Of a stretch of DNA of 64,000 nt, positions 14,455 to 23,490 are shown one piece after another; positions within the stretch are counted from its first letter, which is position 1, and each line of letters opens with the position of its first letter. This stretch comes from Pseudomonas sp. QS1027 (GTDB taxonomy: Bacteria; Pseudomonadota; Gammaproteobacteria; Pseudomonadales; Pseudomonadaceae), in assembly GCF_002814235.1 (NCBI RefSeq), contig NZ_PHSU01000031.1, positions 1 through 64,000 on the forward strand, written 5' to 3'. Below the pieces are notes generated by a model. The model worked only from the letters and a program-made list of their open reading frames with translations. It did not search any database and was not told the DNA's origin. The translations under genes were made by a program, and so were the position numbers.

Positions 14455-17373
14455 ATGTCCCTGATAGTTCTACTGCTTCTGCCTTTTATCGGCAGCTGTC
14501 TGGCGGCCTTGCTGCCGCATAATGCACGTAATAGCGAATCCATCCTGGCCGGTGTCATCGCCCTGGCCGGCACCCTGCAGATGGCGCTGCTGTACCCGCA
14601 GATCGCCCATGGCGGCGTGATTCACGAGACCATCAACTGGCTGCCCAGCCTGGGGCTGAACTTCGTCCTGCGCCTGGACGGCTTCGCCTGGCTGTTCTCC
14701 ATGCTGGTGCTGGGTATCGGCACCCTGGTGTCGCTGTACGCCCGCTATTACATGTCGCCGGAAGACCCGGTGCCACGCTTTTTCGCATTTTTCCTGGCCT
14801 TTATGGGCGCCATGCTCGGCCTGGTGCTGTCCGGCAACCTGATCCAGATCGTGTTCTTCTGGGAACTGACCAGCCTGTTCTCGTTCCTGCTGATCGGCTA
14901 CTGGCACCACCGCAGCGACGCCCGTCGCGGTGCCTATATGGCTCTGACGGTCACCGGCGCCGGCGGCCTGTGCCTACTGGCGGGAGTCTTGATTCTCGGC
15001 CATGTGGTCGGCAGCTATGACCTGGACACCGTGCTGGCGGCCGGCGATAAAATCCGCGCCCACGTCCTCTACCCGGTCCTGCTGCCGCTGATCCTGATCG
15101 GCGCCCTGAGCAAGAGCGCGCAGTTCCCCTTCCACTTCTGGCTGCCCCACGCCATGGCCGCGCCGACCCCGGTCTCGGCCTATCTGCACTCGGCGACCAT
15201 GGTCAAGGCCGGGGTGTTTCTCCTCGCCCGACTGTGGCCGTCGCTCTCCGGCAGCGATGAATGGTTCTGGATCGTCGGTGGCGCGGGCGCCGCAACCCTG
15301 ATGCTCGGCGCCTATTGCGCCATGTTCCAGAACGACCTCAAGGGCCTGCTGGCCTACTCGACCATCAGCCACCTGGGCCTGATCACCCTGCTGCTGGGCC
15401 TGAACAGCCCGCTGGCCGCCGTGGCCGCGGTGTTCCACATTCTCAACCATGCGACCTTCAAGGCCTCGCTGTTCATGGCCGCCGGTATCATCGACCATGA
15501 AAGCGGCACCCGCGATATCCGCAAGCTCAGCGGTCTGATCAAGCTGATTCCGTTCACTGCGACCCTGGCGATGGTCGCCAGTGCCTCCATGGCCGGGGTG
15601 CCGCTGCTCAACGGCTTCCTCTCCAAGGAAATGTTCTTCGCCGAAACGGTGTTCATCAATTCCACGGCCTGGGTCGAAACGGCCCTGCCGGTCATCGCCA
15701 CCGTCGCCGGCACCTTCAGCGTCGCTTACTCGCTGCGTTTTACCGTCGATGTGTTCTTCGGCCCCAAGGCCACCGACCTGCCCCACACGCCCCACGAGCC
15801 ACCACGCTGGATGCGCGCGCCGGTGGAGCTGCTGGTGTTCACCTGCCTGCTGGTGGGGATTTTCCCGGCCCAGGTGGTCGGCTCGATCCTCGCCACCGCG
15901 GCCCTGCCGGTGGTCGGCGGGGTCTTGCCCGAGTACAGCCTGGCGATCTGGCACGGCCTGAACGCACCGATGATCATGAGTCTGATCGCCATGTCCGGCG
16001 GCGTGCTGCTCTACCTGTTGCTACGCAAACAACTCAAGCGTGGCCGTTTCAGTCGTCCGCCGCTGATCGGTCGCCTCAATGGCAAGCGCCTGTTCGAGCG
16101 CTGCCTGGTGATCATCATGCGCTACGCCCGGCGTATCGAACGCCGGGTCAGCACCCAGCGCCTGCAAACCCAGTTGTTCCTGCTGGTGCTGGCGGCAGTG
16201 GTCGCCGGCCTGATCCCGATGCTGCACAGCAGCCTGTCCTGGGGCGACCGGCCGAAGATCCCAGGCTCCATCGTCTTCGTCACCCTCTGGTTGCTGGCCA
16301 TCGCCTGCGCCCTGGGCGCCGCCTGGCAAGCCAAGTACCACCGGCTGGCGGCCATGATCATGGTCAGTGTCTGCGGCCTGATGACCTGCATCACCTTTGT
16401 CTGGTTCTCCGCGCCGGACCTGGCCTTGACCCAACTGGTGGTCGAGGTGGTGACCACGGTGCTGATCCTGCTGGGGCTGCGCTGGCTGCCTCGGCGTATC
16501 GAAGAAGTCTCGCCATTGCCGAGCAGCCTGCGCAAGGCGCGGATTCGCCGCCTGCGCGACCTGTTGCTGTCGGTCGGGGTCGGTGGCGGCATGGCACTGC
16601 TGTCCTACGCCATGCTGACCCGCCAGACGCCCAACGATATCTCCTCGTTCTACCTCAGTCGCGCCCTGCCCGATGGCGGCGGCAGCAATGTGGTGAACGT
16701 GATGCTGGTGGACTTCCGCGGCTTCGACACCCTCGGTGAAATCACCGTGCTGATGGCCACCGCCCTGACCGTGTTCGCCCTGCTGCGACGCTTCCGTCCG
16801 CCGAAGGAAAGCCTGGAGCTGCCCAACCAGCAGCGCCAACTGGCCCCGGACGTGGTCACCGATCTGGTCAACCCGCGCAGCGCCAGCGATACCGCCCTGG
16901 GCTTCATGATGGTGCCGGCGGTGCTGGTGCGCCTGCTGCTGCCGATCGCCTTCGTGGTCTCGATGTACCTGTTCATGCGCGGCCATAACCAACCGGGCGG
17001 TGGTTTTGTCGCCGGCCTGGTGATGTCTGTGGCCTTTATCCTGCAATACATGGTCGCCGGCACCCAGTGGGTCGAGGCGCAGATGAGCCTGCGGCCGTTG
17101 CGCTGGATGGGCACCGGGCTGCTGTTCGCCACGGTCACGGGCCTGGGGGCGATGGCTTTCGGTTATCCGTTCCTGACCACCCACACCGCGCACCTGCACC
17201 TGCCGCTGCTGGGGGATATCCATGTCGCCAGCGCGCTGTTCTTCGATATCGGCGTGTATGCGGTGGTGGTCGGTTCGACCCTGCTGATCCTCACCGCCCT
17301 GGCGCACCAGTCGGTCCGCGCCCATCGGCCGAGCCAGCAACTCGCAGCCCAACCCAAGCCAGGAGCCGCCTGA
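14455..17373 (+). CDS. mrpA: Na+(K+)/H+ antiporter, fused subunits A and B
   Basis: 972 residues. The first about 500 resemble NuoL/MrpA: LRLDGFAWLFSMLVLGIG, FFWELTSLFSFLLIGYWHH, the proton-path KSAQFPFHFWLPHAMAAPTPVSAYLHSATMVKAG region, and HILNHATFKASLFM. A linker and the MrpA C-terminal domain (LALTQLVVEVVTTVL, MLVDFRGFDTLGE) follow. The last about 140 residues are MrpB (RGHNQPGGGFVAGLV). The A/B fusion is the known six-gene form in Pseudomonas (shaAB/phaAB). The start has only a weak ribosome site. The complex exchanges monovalent cations for protons and supports pH and salt tolerance. All six genes follow with overlaps. Confidence 0.95.
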   Translation: MSLIVLLLLPFIGSCLAALLPHNARNSESILAGVIALAGTLQMALLYPQIAHGGVIHETINWLPSLGLNFVLRLDGFAWLFSMLVLGIGTLVSLYARYYMSPEDPVPRFFAFFLAFMGAMLGLVLSGNLIQIVFFWELTSLFSFLLIGYWHHRSDARRGAYMALTVTGAGGLCLLAGVLILGHVVGSYDLDTVLAAGDKIRAHVLYPVLLPLILIGALSKSAQFPFHFWLPHAMAAPTPVSAYLHSATMVKAGVFLLARLWPSLSGSDEWFWIVGGAGAATLMLGAYCAMFQNDLKGLLAYSTISHLGLITLLLGLNSPLAAVAAVFHILNHATFKASLFMAAGIIDHESGTRDIRKLSGLIKLIPFTATLAMVASASMAGVPLLNGFLSKEMFFAETVFINSTAWVETALPVIATVAGTFSVAYSLRFTVDVFFGPKATDLPHTPHEPPRWMRAPVELLVFTCLLVGIFPAQVVGSILATAALPVVGGVLPEYSLAIWHGLNAPMIMSLIAMSGGVLLYLLLRKQLKRGRFSRPPLIGRLNGKRLFERCLVIIMRYARRIERRVSTQRLQTQLFLLVLAAVVAGLIPMLHSSLSWGDRPKIPGSIVFVTLWLLAIACALGAAWQAKYHRLAAMIMVSVCGLMTCITFVWFSAPDLALTQLVVEVVTTVLILLGLRWLPRRIEEVSPLPSSLRKARIRRLRDLLLSVGVGGGMALLSYAMLTRQTPNDISSFYLSRALPDGGGSNVVNVMLVDFRGFDTLGEITVLMATALTVFALLRRFRPPKESLELPNQQRQLAPDVVTDLVNPRSASDTALGFMMVPAVLVRLLLPIAFVVSMYLFMRGHNQPGGGFVAGLVMSVAFILQYMVAGTQWVEAQMSLRPLRWMGTGLLFATVTGLGAMAFGYPFLTTHTAHLHLPLLGDIHVASALFFDIGVYAVVVGSTLLILTALAHQSVRAHRPSQQLAAQPKPGAA

Positions 17374-17717
17374 TGGAAGAAGTCATTGCAATTGCCATCG
17401 GCGTCCTCGCGGCCTCCGGCGTCTGGCTGGTGCTGCGCCCGCGGACCTTCCAGGTGGTGATGGGCCTCTGCCTGCTGTCCTACGGGGTCAATCTGTTTAT
17501 CTTCAGCATGGGCAGCCTGTTTATCGGCAAGGAGCCGATGATCAAGGACGGCGTGCCCCAGGACCTGCTCAACTACACCGACCCGCTGCCCCAGGCCCTG
17601 GTGCTTACCGCCATTGTCATCAGCTTTGCCATGACCGCGCTGTTCCTGGTGGTGCTGCTGGCCTCGCGCGGCCTGACCGGTACTGACCATGTCGATGGCC
17701 GGGAGCCCAAGGAATGA
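17373..17717 (+). CDS. mrpC: Na+/H+ antiporter subunit C
   Basis: 114 residues, NuoK-like with three membrane helices (MEEVIAIAIGVLAASGVWLVL, then VVMGLCLLSYGVNLFIFS, then a third from ALVLTAIVIS). The family ending DPLPQALVLTAIVISFAMTA is exact. The start is the ATG of TGATG overlapping the mrpA stop, with AGGAG 7 bp upstream, so translation is coupled. Confidence 0.95.
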   Translation: MEEVIAIAIGVLAASGVWLVLRPRTFQVVMGLCLLSYGVNLFIFSMGSLFIGKEPMIKDGVPQDLLNYTDPLPQALVLTAIVISFAMTALFLVVLLASRGLTGTDHVDGREPKE

Positions 17718-17722
17718 ACCCG

Positions 17723-19381
17723 ATGTCGCACCTGATCATCGCCCCGATCCTGCTGCCGCTGCTCACGGCGGCGCTGATGCTGATGCTCGGCGAGAAACAC
17801 CGGCCGCTCAAGGCCCGCCTCAATCTGGGCTCGAGCCTGATCGGCCTGGGCATCTCGGTACTCTTGCTGATCGGCACCCAGGCCGGCGAAACCGGCTCCA
17901 TCGGCGTCTATCTGCCGAGCAACTGGCAGGTGCCGTTCGGCATCGTGCTGGTGGTTGATCGACTCTCGGCGCTGATGCTGGTGCTGACCGGGATCATCGG
18001 CGTCAGCGCCCTGCTGTTCGCCATGGCCCGCTGGGACCGTGCCGGCGCCAGCTTCCACGCGCTGTTCCAGATCCAGTTGATGGGGTTGTACGGCGCTTTC
18101 CTGACCGCCGACCTGTTCAACCTGTTCGTGTTCTTCGAGGTGCTGCTGGCCGCTTCCTATGGGTTGGTCCTGCACGGCTCGGGACGCTCGCGGGTGTCGG
18201 CGGGCTTGCATTACATCGCGATCAACCTGCTGGCCTCGTCGCTGTTCCTGATCGGCGCGGCGCTGATCTATGGCGTCACCGGGACCCTGAACATGGCCGA
18301 CCTGGCCCTGAAGATCCCGCTGGTGCCGGAAGCCGATCGCGGCCTGCTGCATGCCGGCGCGGCGATTCTCGCCGTGGCCTTCCTGGCCAAGGCCGGGATG
18401 TGGCCGCTGAACTTCTGGCTGGTGCCCGCCTACTCCTCGGCCAGCGCCCCGGTGGCGGCGATGTTCGCGATCATGACCAAGGTCGGGATCTACACGCTGC
18501 TGCGGCTGTGGACCTTGCTGTTTTCCGACGAGGCCGGCGCTTCGGCGCATTTCGGCGGTGACTGGCTGATCTACGGCGGCATGGCGACCATTGCCTGCGC
18601 CGCCGTGGCGATCCTCGCCGCCCAGCGCCTGGAACGCATGGCCAGCCTGAGCATCCTGGTGTCGGCGGGCATCCTGCTCTCGGCCATCGGCTTTGCCCAG
18701 CCAAACCTCACGGCCGGCGCGCTGTTCTACCTGGTCAGCTCGACCCTGGCCCTGAGCGCGCTGTTCCTGTTGGCCGAACTGATCGAACGCTCGCGCTCGG
18801 CCAACGAACTGCCGCTGGACGAGGACATCGACCCGCTGCCACGGCCGCTGGAGTCCTTGCACCCACGGCCCGGCACCAACCTCGACGATGAACAGAAAGC
18901 CGTGGTCGGCCAGGTGATTCCCTGGACCATGGCCTTTCTCGGTTTGAGCTTTATCGCTTGCGCCCTGCTGATCATCGGCATGCCGCCGCTGTCCGGCTTT
19001 ATCGGCAAGCTGACCTTGCTCAGCGCCCTGCTCAATCCGAAAGGTCTGGGCATCGACGCGCCGATCTCCCCGGCGGCCTGGGCCCTGTTGGCGCTGCTGG
19101 TGCTGTCCGGGCTGGCTTCGTTGCTGGCCTTCTCGCGGATGGGCATCTCGCGTTTCTGGACGCCCCAGGAGCGTCCTTCACCGGCGCTACGGCGTTTCGA
19201 ATGCCTGCCCATCGTCGCCCTGCTGGGGCTGTGCATCCTGCTGACCGTCAAGGCCGAGCCACTGTTGCGTTACACCCAGGCGGCGGCTGAATCCCTCGAC
19301 ACCCCCGGGCGGTACATCAGCGCCGTGCAGGCCACCCGTCCGGTAGCGAACCCGTCCGCCGCCGTGGAGGTGCAGCCATGA
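17723..19381 (+). CDS. mrpD: Na+/H+ antiporter subunit D
   Basis: 552 residues, NuoN/M-like. I chose the ATG at 17723 (MSHLIIAPILLPLL), which has AAGGA at a 9-bp distance; the ATG at 17714 lies almost on top of that site. Key motifs are VVDRLSALMLVLTGIIG, FFEVLLAASYGLVLHGSG with the functional Glu, and FLAKAGMWPLNFWLVPAYSSASAPVAA with the conserved Lys and Pro. A charged cytoplasmic insertion (NELPLDEDIDPLPRPL, residue about 355) is typical of Pseudomonas. It is the second ion-conducting large subunit. Confidence 0.95.
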   Translation: MSHLIIAPILLPLLTAALMLMLGEKHRPLKARLNLGSSLIGLGISVLLLIGTQAGETGSIGVYLPSNWQVPFGIVLVVDRLSALMLVLTGIIGVSALLFAMARWDRAGASFHALFQIQLMGLYGAFLTADLFNLFVFFEVLLAASYGLVLHGSGRSRVSAGLHYIAINLLASSLFLIGAALIYGVTGTLNMADLALKIPLVPEADRGLLHAGAAILAVAFLAKAGMWPLNFWLVPAYSSASAPVAAMFAIMTKVGIYTLLRLWTLLFSDEAGASAHFGGDWLIYGGMATIACAAVAILAAQRLERMASLSILVSAGILLSAIGFAQPNLTAGALFYLVSSTLALSALFLLAELIERSRSANELPLDEDIDPLPRPLESLHPRPGTNLDDEQKAVVGQVIPWTMAFLGLSFIACALLIIGMPPLSGFIGKLTLLSALLNPKGLGIDAPISPAAWALLALLVLSGLASLLAFSRMGISRFWTPQERPSPALRRFECLPIVALLGLCILLTVKAEPLLRYTQAAAESLDTPGRYISAVQATRPVANPSAAVEVQP

Positions 19382-19866
19382 AGCGCCTGTTCCCCGCACC
19401 CTGGCTGTCCCTGGCGCTGTGGCTGTTGTGGCTGGTGCTCAACCTCTCGGTCAGCCCCGGCAACCTGCTGCTGGGGGCGGCCCTCGCGATCTTCGCCCCG
19501 GTGATGATGGCGCCGCTGCGCCCACGGCCGATCCGTATCCGCCGTCCCGGGGTGATGCTGCGCCTGTTTTTCCGGGTCGGTGCCGACGTGGTGCTGTCCA
19601 ACCTCGCCGTCGCCTGGGGCGTGCTCAACGCCGTACGCCGTGCGCCGCGCTCGGCCTTCGTCAAGGTGCCCCTGGACCTGCGCGATGCCAATGGCCTGGC
19701 GGTGCTGTCGATGATCTGTACGGTGGTTCCCGGCACAGTCTGGTCGGAACTGGCCCTGGACCGCAGCATCCTGTTGCTGCACGTCTTCGACCTGGACGAC
19801 GAAAGCGGCTTTATCCAGCACTTCAAGACGACCTACGAACGTCCTCTGATGGAGATCTTCGAATGA
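19378..19866 (+). CDS. mrpE: Na+/H+ antiporter subunit E
   Basis: 162 residues with two N-terminal hydrophobic segments and the MrpE core (FFRVGADVVLSNLAVAWGVL, then NGLAVLSMICTVVPGTVWSEL, then LDRSILLLHVFDLDD). The start overlaps the mrpD stop by 4 bp (ATGA) and has GGAGG upstream. MrpE is needed for assembly of the complex rather than for ion passage. Confidence 0.93.
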   Translation: MKRLFPAPWLSLALWLLWLVLNLSVSPGNLLLGAALAIFAPVMMAPLRPRPIRIRRPGVMLRLFFRVGADVVLSNLAVAWGVLNAVRRAPRSAFVKVPLDLRDANGLAVLSMICTVVPGTVWSELALDRSILLLHVFDLDDESGFIQHFKTTYERPLMEIFE

Positions 19867-20141
19867 GCGCACTGCTCGCCAATGCGATCCTGCTGAGCCT
19901 GTTCATCTTCAGCGTGGCGCTGGTGCTGACCGTGGTCCGGCTGTTCAAGGGCCCGTCGGCGCAAGACCGGGTCCTGGCCCTGGACTACCTGTACCTGATT
20001 GCCATGCTGATGATGCTGGTGCTGGGTATCCGCTACGCCAGTGACACTTACTTCGAAGCGGCGCTGCTGATTGCGCTGTTCGGCTTTGTCGGCTCGTTTG
20101 CCCTGGCCAAATTCCTTCTGCGCGGCGAGGTGATCGAATGA
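19863..20141 (+). CDS. mrpF: Na+/H+ antiporter subunit F
   Basis: 92 residues with three helices. The motif GPSAQDRVLALDYL after the first helix is diagnostic for MrpF (K+/H+ antiporter PhaF family). It overlaps mrpE by 4 bp (ATGA). Confidence 0.93.
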   Translation: MSALLANAILLSLFIFSVALVLTVVRLFKGPSAQDRVLALDYLYLIAMLMMLVLGIRYASDTYFEAALLIALFGFVGSFALAKFLLRGEVIE

Positions 20142-20497
20142 ACGCATTATCCCTCTGGATCGAAATTCCGGTGGCTTTTCTGTTGGTGGCCGCCAGCCTG
20201 CTCGCCTTGTGTGGTGCCATCGGTCTGTTGCGCATGAAGGACTTCTTCCAACGCATGCACCCGCCGGCACTGGCCTCGACCCTCGGCGCCTGGTGCGTGG
20301 CGCTGGCCTCGATCCTGTACTTTTCGGCACTCAAGTCAGAGCCGGTGATCCATGCCTGGCTGATCCCGATCCTGCTGTCGATCACCGTACCGGTGACCAC
20401 CCTGCTGCTGGCCCGCACAGGGTTGTTTCGCAAGCGCATGGCTGGGGATGATGTACCGGCGGAAGTCAGTAGTGGGCGTACCGAGGGCAGGGGCTGA
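20138..20497 (+). CDS. mrpG: Na+/H+ antiporter subunit G
   Basis: 119 residues with three helices. The block GAIGLLRMKDFFQRMHPPALASTLGAW is the PhaG/MrpG signature (consensus G-L-R-x-x-D-x-x-R-H-A). It overlaps mrpF by 4 bp and ends the operon; the C-terminal 25 residues are polar. No clear terminator hairpin follows, and the next gene is convergent 18 bp away. Confidence 0.93.
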   Translation: MNALSLWIEIPVAFLLVAASLLALCGAIGLLRMKDFFQRMHPPALASTLGAWCVALASILYFSALKSEPVIHAWLIPILLSITVPVTTLLLARTGLFRKRMAGDDVPAEVSSGRTEGRG

Positions 20498-20514
20498 GCG
20501 ATTTGAAGGAGAGG

Positions 20515-20748
20515 TCAATAGGCATTGCAGGTCAATTGGAAAATATAGCGTTGGTCGTAAAACCGTCTACCAGCCAATGCTTCAACAGCATCCAACTGTG
20601 AGGCGCTAAGATCGTAGCCTTCATCACCACGTTGAGGAGCGGACCAAGCCATGACTGCTGATAATTTCTCCTCGCAGTCGTCAGGAAGCTCAATTTCAAA
20701 AACTAGCAATTCGGTTTTTTTATCGAATGCTTCGATTATGTATCTCAA
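20515..20748 (-). CDS. Small acidic protein, candidate bacteriocin immunity protein (DUF7683-like)
   Basis: 77 residues, acidic (IELPDDCEEKLSAVM, then RGDEGYDLSASQLDAVEALAG), with no signal peptide. The start is TTG at 20748 inside TTGA, overlapping the stop of the upstream toxin-tail remnant, which is the coupled toxin-immunity arrangement. I recall similar small proteins beside S-type pyocin or colicin-like genes, and assign the immunity role from that and from position. It is not like the colicin E3 immunity family (Cloacin_immun). With its toxin broken, it may act as an orphan immunity gene protecting the cell from related bacteriocins. Confidence 0.55.
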   Translation of the reverse strand: MRYIIEAFDKKTELLVFEIELPDDCEEKLSAVMAWSAPQRGDEGYDLSASQLDAVEALAGRRFYDQRYIFQLTCNAY

Positions 20749-20943
20749 GGTTCTACCTCACGTGTTTTGTCGGCTGGCTTTGTCTGCTCACCTGTTTCCG
20801 AATTGAACTCTCCGAGATGTTTTCCACGCCTGTTGTACTTCTCGACATGCACCATGTTTTGTCGTGCCTTTCGAAAAAATCATAGCACCACCCTTGCGAA
20901 GCCGATCGGGGGTAAAAACGCCGATCGCCTTTACCCCCGGCAA
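20745..20943 (-). pseudogene. Remnant of a colicin-E3-like RNase bacteriocin, C-terminal tail
   Basis: The last 36 codons, ending at the TGA at 20747-20745, read VEKYNRRGKHLGEFNSETG followed by EQTKPADKTREVEP. That is the end of colicin E3/pyocin-type ribosomal RNases (VEKYN..GKHLGEFD..TG.Q). Upstream, the frame is closed by a stop. In the next frame the codons LPGVKAIG..TTKHGA run into it, and removing one base near 20847 (GCA-T-GTC) would join HGA to VEKY, the usual QHG-VEKY. The receptor and translocation domains and most of the nuclease are missing, so it is a dead fragment. It overlaps the downstream candidate immunity gene by 4 bp. Confidence 0.7.
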
Positions 20944-21123
20944 ACAACATATGCTTATCACTTAACGATATTTAAAACTTTTCGCTTATATCGATAAAAT
21001 CATTTTCAGATTCTGTCAGTCGAGGCTGAACACCCCCTCGGGCCAGACTGGACAAGCGACAAGCGGACTTGTCGCCGATGCCGGTCAGTTAAGGAAATGG
21101 GATCTCAAGAACGCCCACAAAAC

Positions 21124-21197
21124 CTGTAGGAGCCGGCTTGCTGGCGATGGCGATATCACATTCAGCACCGCTATCGCCAGCAAGCCGGCGCCTACAG
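21124..21197. repeat. REP element pair (inverted)
   Basis: CTGTAGGAGCCGGCTTGCTG and its near-exact inverted copy (CAGCAAGCCGGCGCCTACAG) flank a 34-bp middle with a second matching stretch (GGCGAT / ATCGCC). This makes a long hairpin ahead of the Ehu-type operon. The rest of 20951-21251 shows no gene. Confidence 0.9.
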
Positions 21198-21251
21198 GCA
21201 ATGTATTCGGCTTAACTGTCTGGCACCCTTTCCATTCTCTCCAGGTCCTCC

Positions 21252-22124
21252 ATGAACGCTATCAAGTCCCTGTCGTTGTCGGCCGCGCTGTGTACCAGCG
21301 TGCTGTTGAACCTTGCCCCGTCCTCGGCCGTGGCCGCGGGCCTGCTGGAAAAGGGTCGTAGCGAAGGCCTCAGCGCCGGTATCGCCAATGAACAGCCGTA
21401 CGCCTACATCGGCACCGACGGCAAGGTCACCGGTGCCTATGTCGATGTGCTCAAGGCCATCCTCGGCCCGCTGGGCATCCACAAGCTGGAGACCCCGATC
21501 ACCGACTTCGGCTCCCTGGTCCCCGGCGTCACCGCCAAGCGTTTCGATCTGATCGGCGAAGGCCTGTTCATCAACGCCAACCGCTGCAAGGTCATCGGTT
21601 TCTCCAACCCGATCACCCGCTCCGGCGGCGCCTTTATCGTCAAGGCCGGCAACCCGCTGAACCTGCACAGCCTCAAGGACGTTGCCAGCAACGGCAAGGC
21701 ACGCCTGGCCACCCAGGCCGGGACCAATCAGGTCCAGGAAGCCCGTGACAGCGGCGTTCCAGCGGCCAACCTGGTGCTGTTCGACAAGGACACCGAAGCC
21801 CTCTCCGCCCTTGAGGCCGGGCGCATCGACGTGGTGTATTTCCCCGACGCGGAAATCATCGGCCTGCTCAAGAAAGCCGCCAACCCGGCTATCGAACGGG
21901 CCCTGCCTTTCGAGCAGATCCCTGACGCCCAGGGCAAGCCGAGCTGGAACTACCAGTCCTATGGCCTGCCGAAAAACGACCCGGCCTTCACCCAGGCCTT
22001 CAACGAACAGTTGGCCAAGCTGCGGGCGTCCGGCGAGTTGCTGAAGATCCTGCAGAAATACGACTACACCGAAAACGAGCTGCCCGACCTGGACGTCACC
22101 GCCGCCCAACGTTGCAGCCAGTAA
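21252..22124 (+). CDS. ehuB: Polar amino-acid/ectoine-type ABC transporter periplasmic binding protein
   Basis: 290 residues with a Sec signal peptide (MNAIKSLSLSAALCTSVLL, cleavage probably near AVAA/G at about 29). The body is family 3 (SBP_bac_3): GIANEQPYAYIGTDGKVTGAYVDVLKAI, then RFDLIGEGLFINANRC. These match EhuB of ectoine/hydroxyectoine importers better than GlnH or HisJ. It is first in an ehuBCDA-ordered operon. No ectoine-degradation (doe/eut) genes are in the window, so the real ligand could be another compatible solute or amino acid. Confidence 0.8.
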   Translation: MNAIKSLSLSAALCTSVLLNLAPSSAVAAGLLEKGRSEGLSAGIANEQPYAYIGTDGKVTGAYVDVLKAILGPLGIHKLETPITDFGSLVPGVTAKRFDLIGEGLFINANRCKVIGFSNPITRSGGAFIVKAGNPLNLHSLKDVASNGKARLATQAGTNQVQEARDSGVPAANLVLFDKDTEALSALEAGRIDVVYFPDAEIIGLLKKAANPAIERALPFEQIPDAQGKPSWNYQSYGLPKNDPAFTQAFNEQLAKLRASGELLKILQKYDYTENELPDLDVTAAQRCSQ

Positions 22125-22165
22125 CCACACGCTGAAACGGCCTCAAACCCACACGAGTACAGGCC

Positions 22166-22837
22166 ATGTCCCTCGATACCCCGGCCGTGGAAACGGCCCT
22201 GTTCATCGCGCGCCAGTTGGCCCATGGCGCGTGGGTGACGGTGCAAATCACTTTCCTCGCGGAACTGCTGGTACTGGTGCTGTCGCTGGTGATCGCGCTG
22301 ATGCGTCTGTCGCCCTGGCGCGCGCTGCGCTGGTTCGCCACCGCCTATGTCGAGCTGCTGCGCGGCATTTCGGCCCTGGTGCTGCTGTTCTATCTGTTCT
22401 TTATCCTGCCGCTGTTCGGCATCAGCCTGTCGCCGATGGCCACCGGGGTGATCGGCCTGGGCCTGACCTTCTCGGCCTACGGCTCGGAGATCGTCCGTGC
22501 GGCGCTGGTGAATGTCAGCGCCGGGCAACGTGACGCCTTGCGCGCCCTGGACTTCGGGCCGCTGGCGGCCTTTCGGCGGATCATCCTGCCCCAGGCCCTG
22601 CCGTTTATGCTGCCGCCGCTGGGCAACCAGTTGGTCGAGTTGATGAAGACCACTTCGCTGGTGTCGCTGATCACCTTGAGCGACCTGACCTTCGCCGGCA
22701 ATCAGCTGGTGACCACGTTGGGGCAACAGACGCTGATCTGGAGCATCGTTCTGGTCTGCTATTTCGTCATGGCCTGGCCGCTGACCTGGCTGGTGCGGCG
22801 TTATGAACACCACAGTTCGGCCTGGCGCCGGGAGTAA
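22166..22837 (+). CDS. ehuC: Polar amino-acid/ectoine-type ABC transporter permease
   Basis: 223 residues, HisM-type permease with four to five helices. EAA-loop signature: ALVNVSAGQRDALRALDFGPLAAFRRIILPQA. It follows ehuB by 41 bp with a weak ribosome site and leads by 2 bp into ehuD. Confidence 0.85.
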   Translation: MSLDTPAVETALFIARQLAHGAWVTVQITFLAELLVLVLSLVIALMRLSPWRALRWFATAYVELLRGISALVLLFYLFFILPLFGISLSPMATGVIGLGLTFSAYGSEIVRAALVNVSAGQRDALRALDFGPLAAFRRIILPQALPFMLPPLGNQLVELMKTTSLVSLITLSDLTFAGNQLVTTLGQQTLIWSIVLVCYFVMAWPLTWLVRRYEHHSSAWRRE

Positions 22838-22839
22838 CC

Positions 22840-23490
22840 ATGGAATTCGACTTCGAGTTTGCCTGGTCGATCCTGCCCGACCTGCTGCGTGGCCTGCTGG
22901 TCACCGTGCAGGTGGTGGTGCTCGGCTTCCTGCTGGCGGTGCTGCTCGGGCTGGTCCTGGCGATTGCCCAACGCTCATCGATCAGCGCAATACGGCGCGG
23001 CTGCCAGGGCTACCTGAGCTTCTTTCGCAACACGCCACTGATGGTCCAGCTCTATGTGCTGTTCTTTGCCCTGCCCTCGGCCGGGATCACCCTGCCGGCG
23101 ATCTCCACGGGAGTGATCGGCCTCGGGCTCTACTACAGCGCCTATATTGCCGAAGCCTATCGCGGAGCCATCGACGGTGTACCGGCGGGCCAGTGGCAAG
23201 CCGCCCGGGCGCTGGACTTCGACACGGCCACCACCTGGCGCCGGATCATCCTGCCCCAGGCCCTGAAACCGATGCTGCCGGTGCTCGGCAACTACCTGAT
23301 CGGCATGTTCAAGGAAACCCCGCTGCTGGCGGTGATCACCATTCCGGAGCTGTTCCAGGCCGCCAAGCAGGTGGCGGGCATGAGCTATCGCTATACCGAA
23401 CCCTATACGCTGATGGCCGTGCTGTTCCTGATCATCAGCGTGCCGACCTCCCTGTTGTTCAAGTACCTGGAAAGGCGCAGCCATGTCTGA
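22840..23490 (+). CDS. ehuD: Polar amino-acid/ectoine-type ABC transporter permease
   Basis: 216 residues, second HisM-type permease. GAIDGVPAGQWQAARALDFDTATTWRRIILPQALK is the EAA loop. GGGAGT stands before its ATG. The 3' end overlaps the start of ehuA by 8 bp. It forms a heterodimeric channel with EhuC. Confidence 0.87.
   Translation: MEFDFEFAWSILPDLLRGLLVTVQVVVLGFLLAVLLGLVLAIAQRSSISAIRRGCQGYLSFFRNTPLMVQLYVLFFALPSAGITLPAISTGVIGLGLYYSAYIAEAYRGAIDGVPAGQWQAARALDFDTATTWRRIILPQALKPMLPVLGNYLIGMFKETPLLAVITIPELFQAAKQVAGMSYRYTEPYTLMAVLFLIISVPTSLLFKYLERRSHV

Noticed and set aside
20753..20950. 65-codon minus frame starting at ATG 20950
   Set aside because: Only a mis-framed reading of the bacteriocin remnant; the true tail lies in another frame ending at 20745.
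21221..21240. TGGCACCCTTTCC motif resembling a sigma-54 -24 element ahead of the ehu-type operon
   Set aside because: The GC of the -12 element is missing at the right spacing (GG-N10-AT), and the start would lie only a few bases before the ATG.
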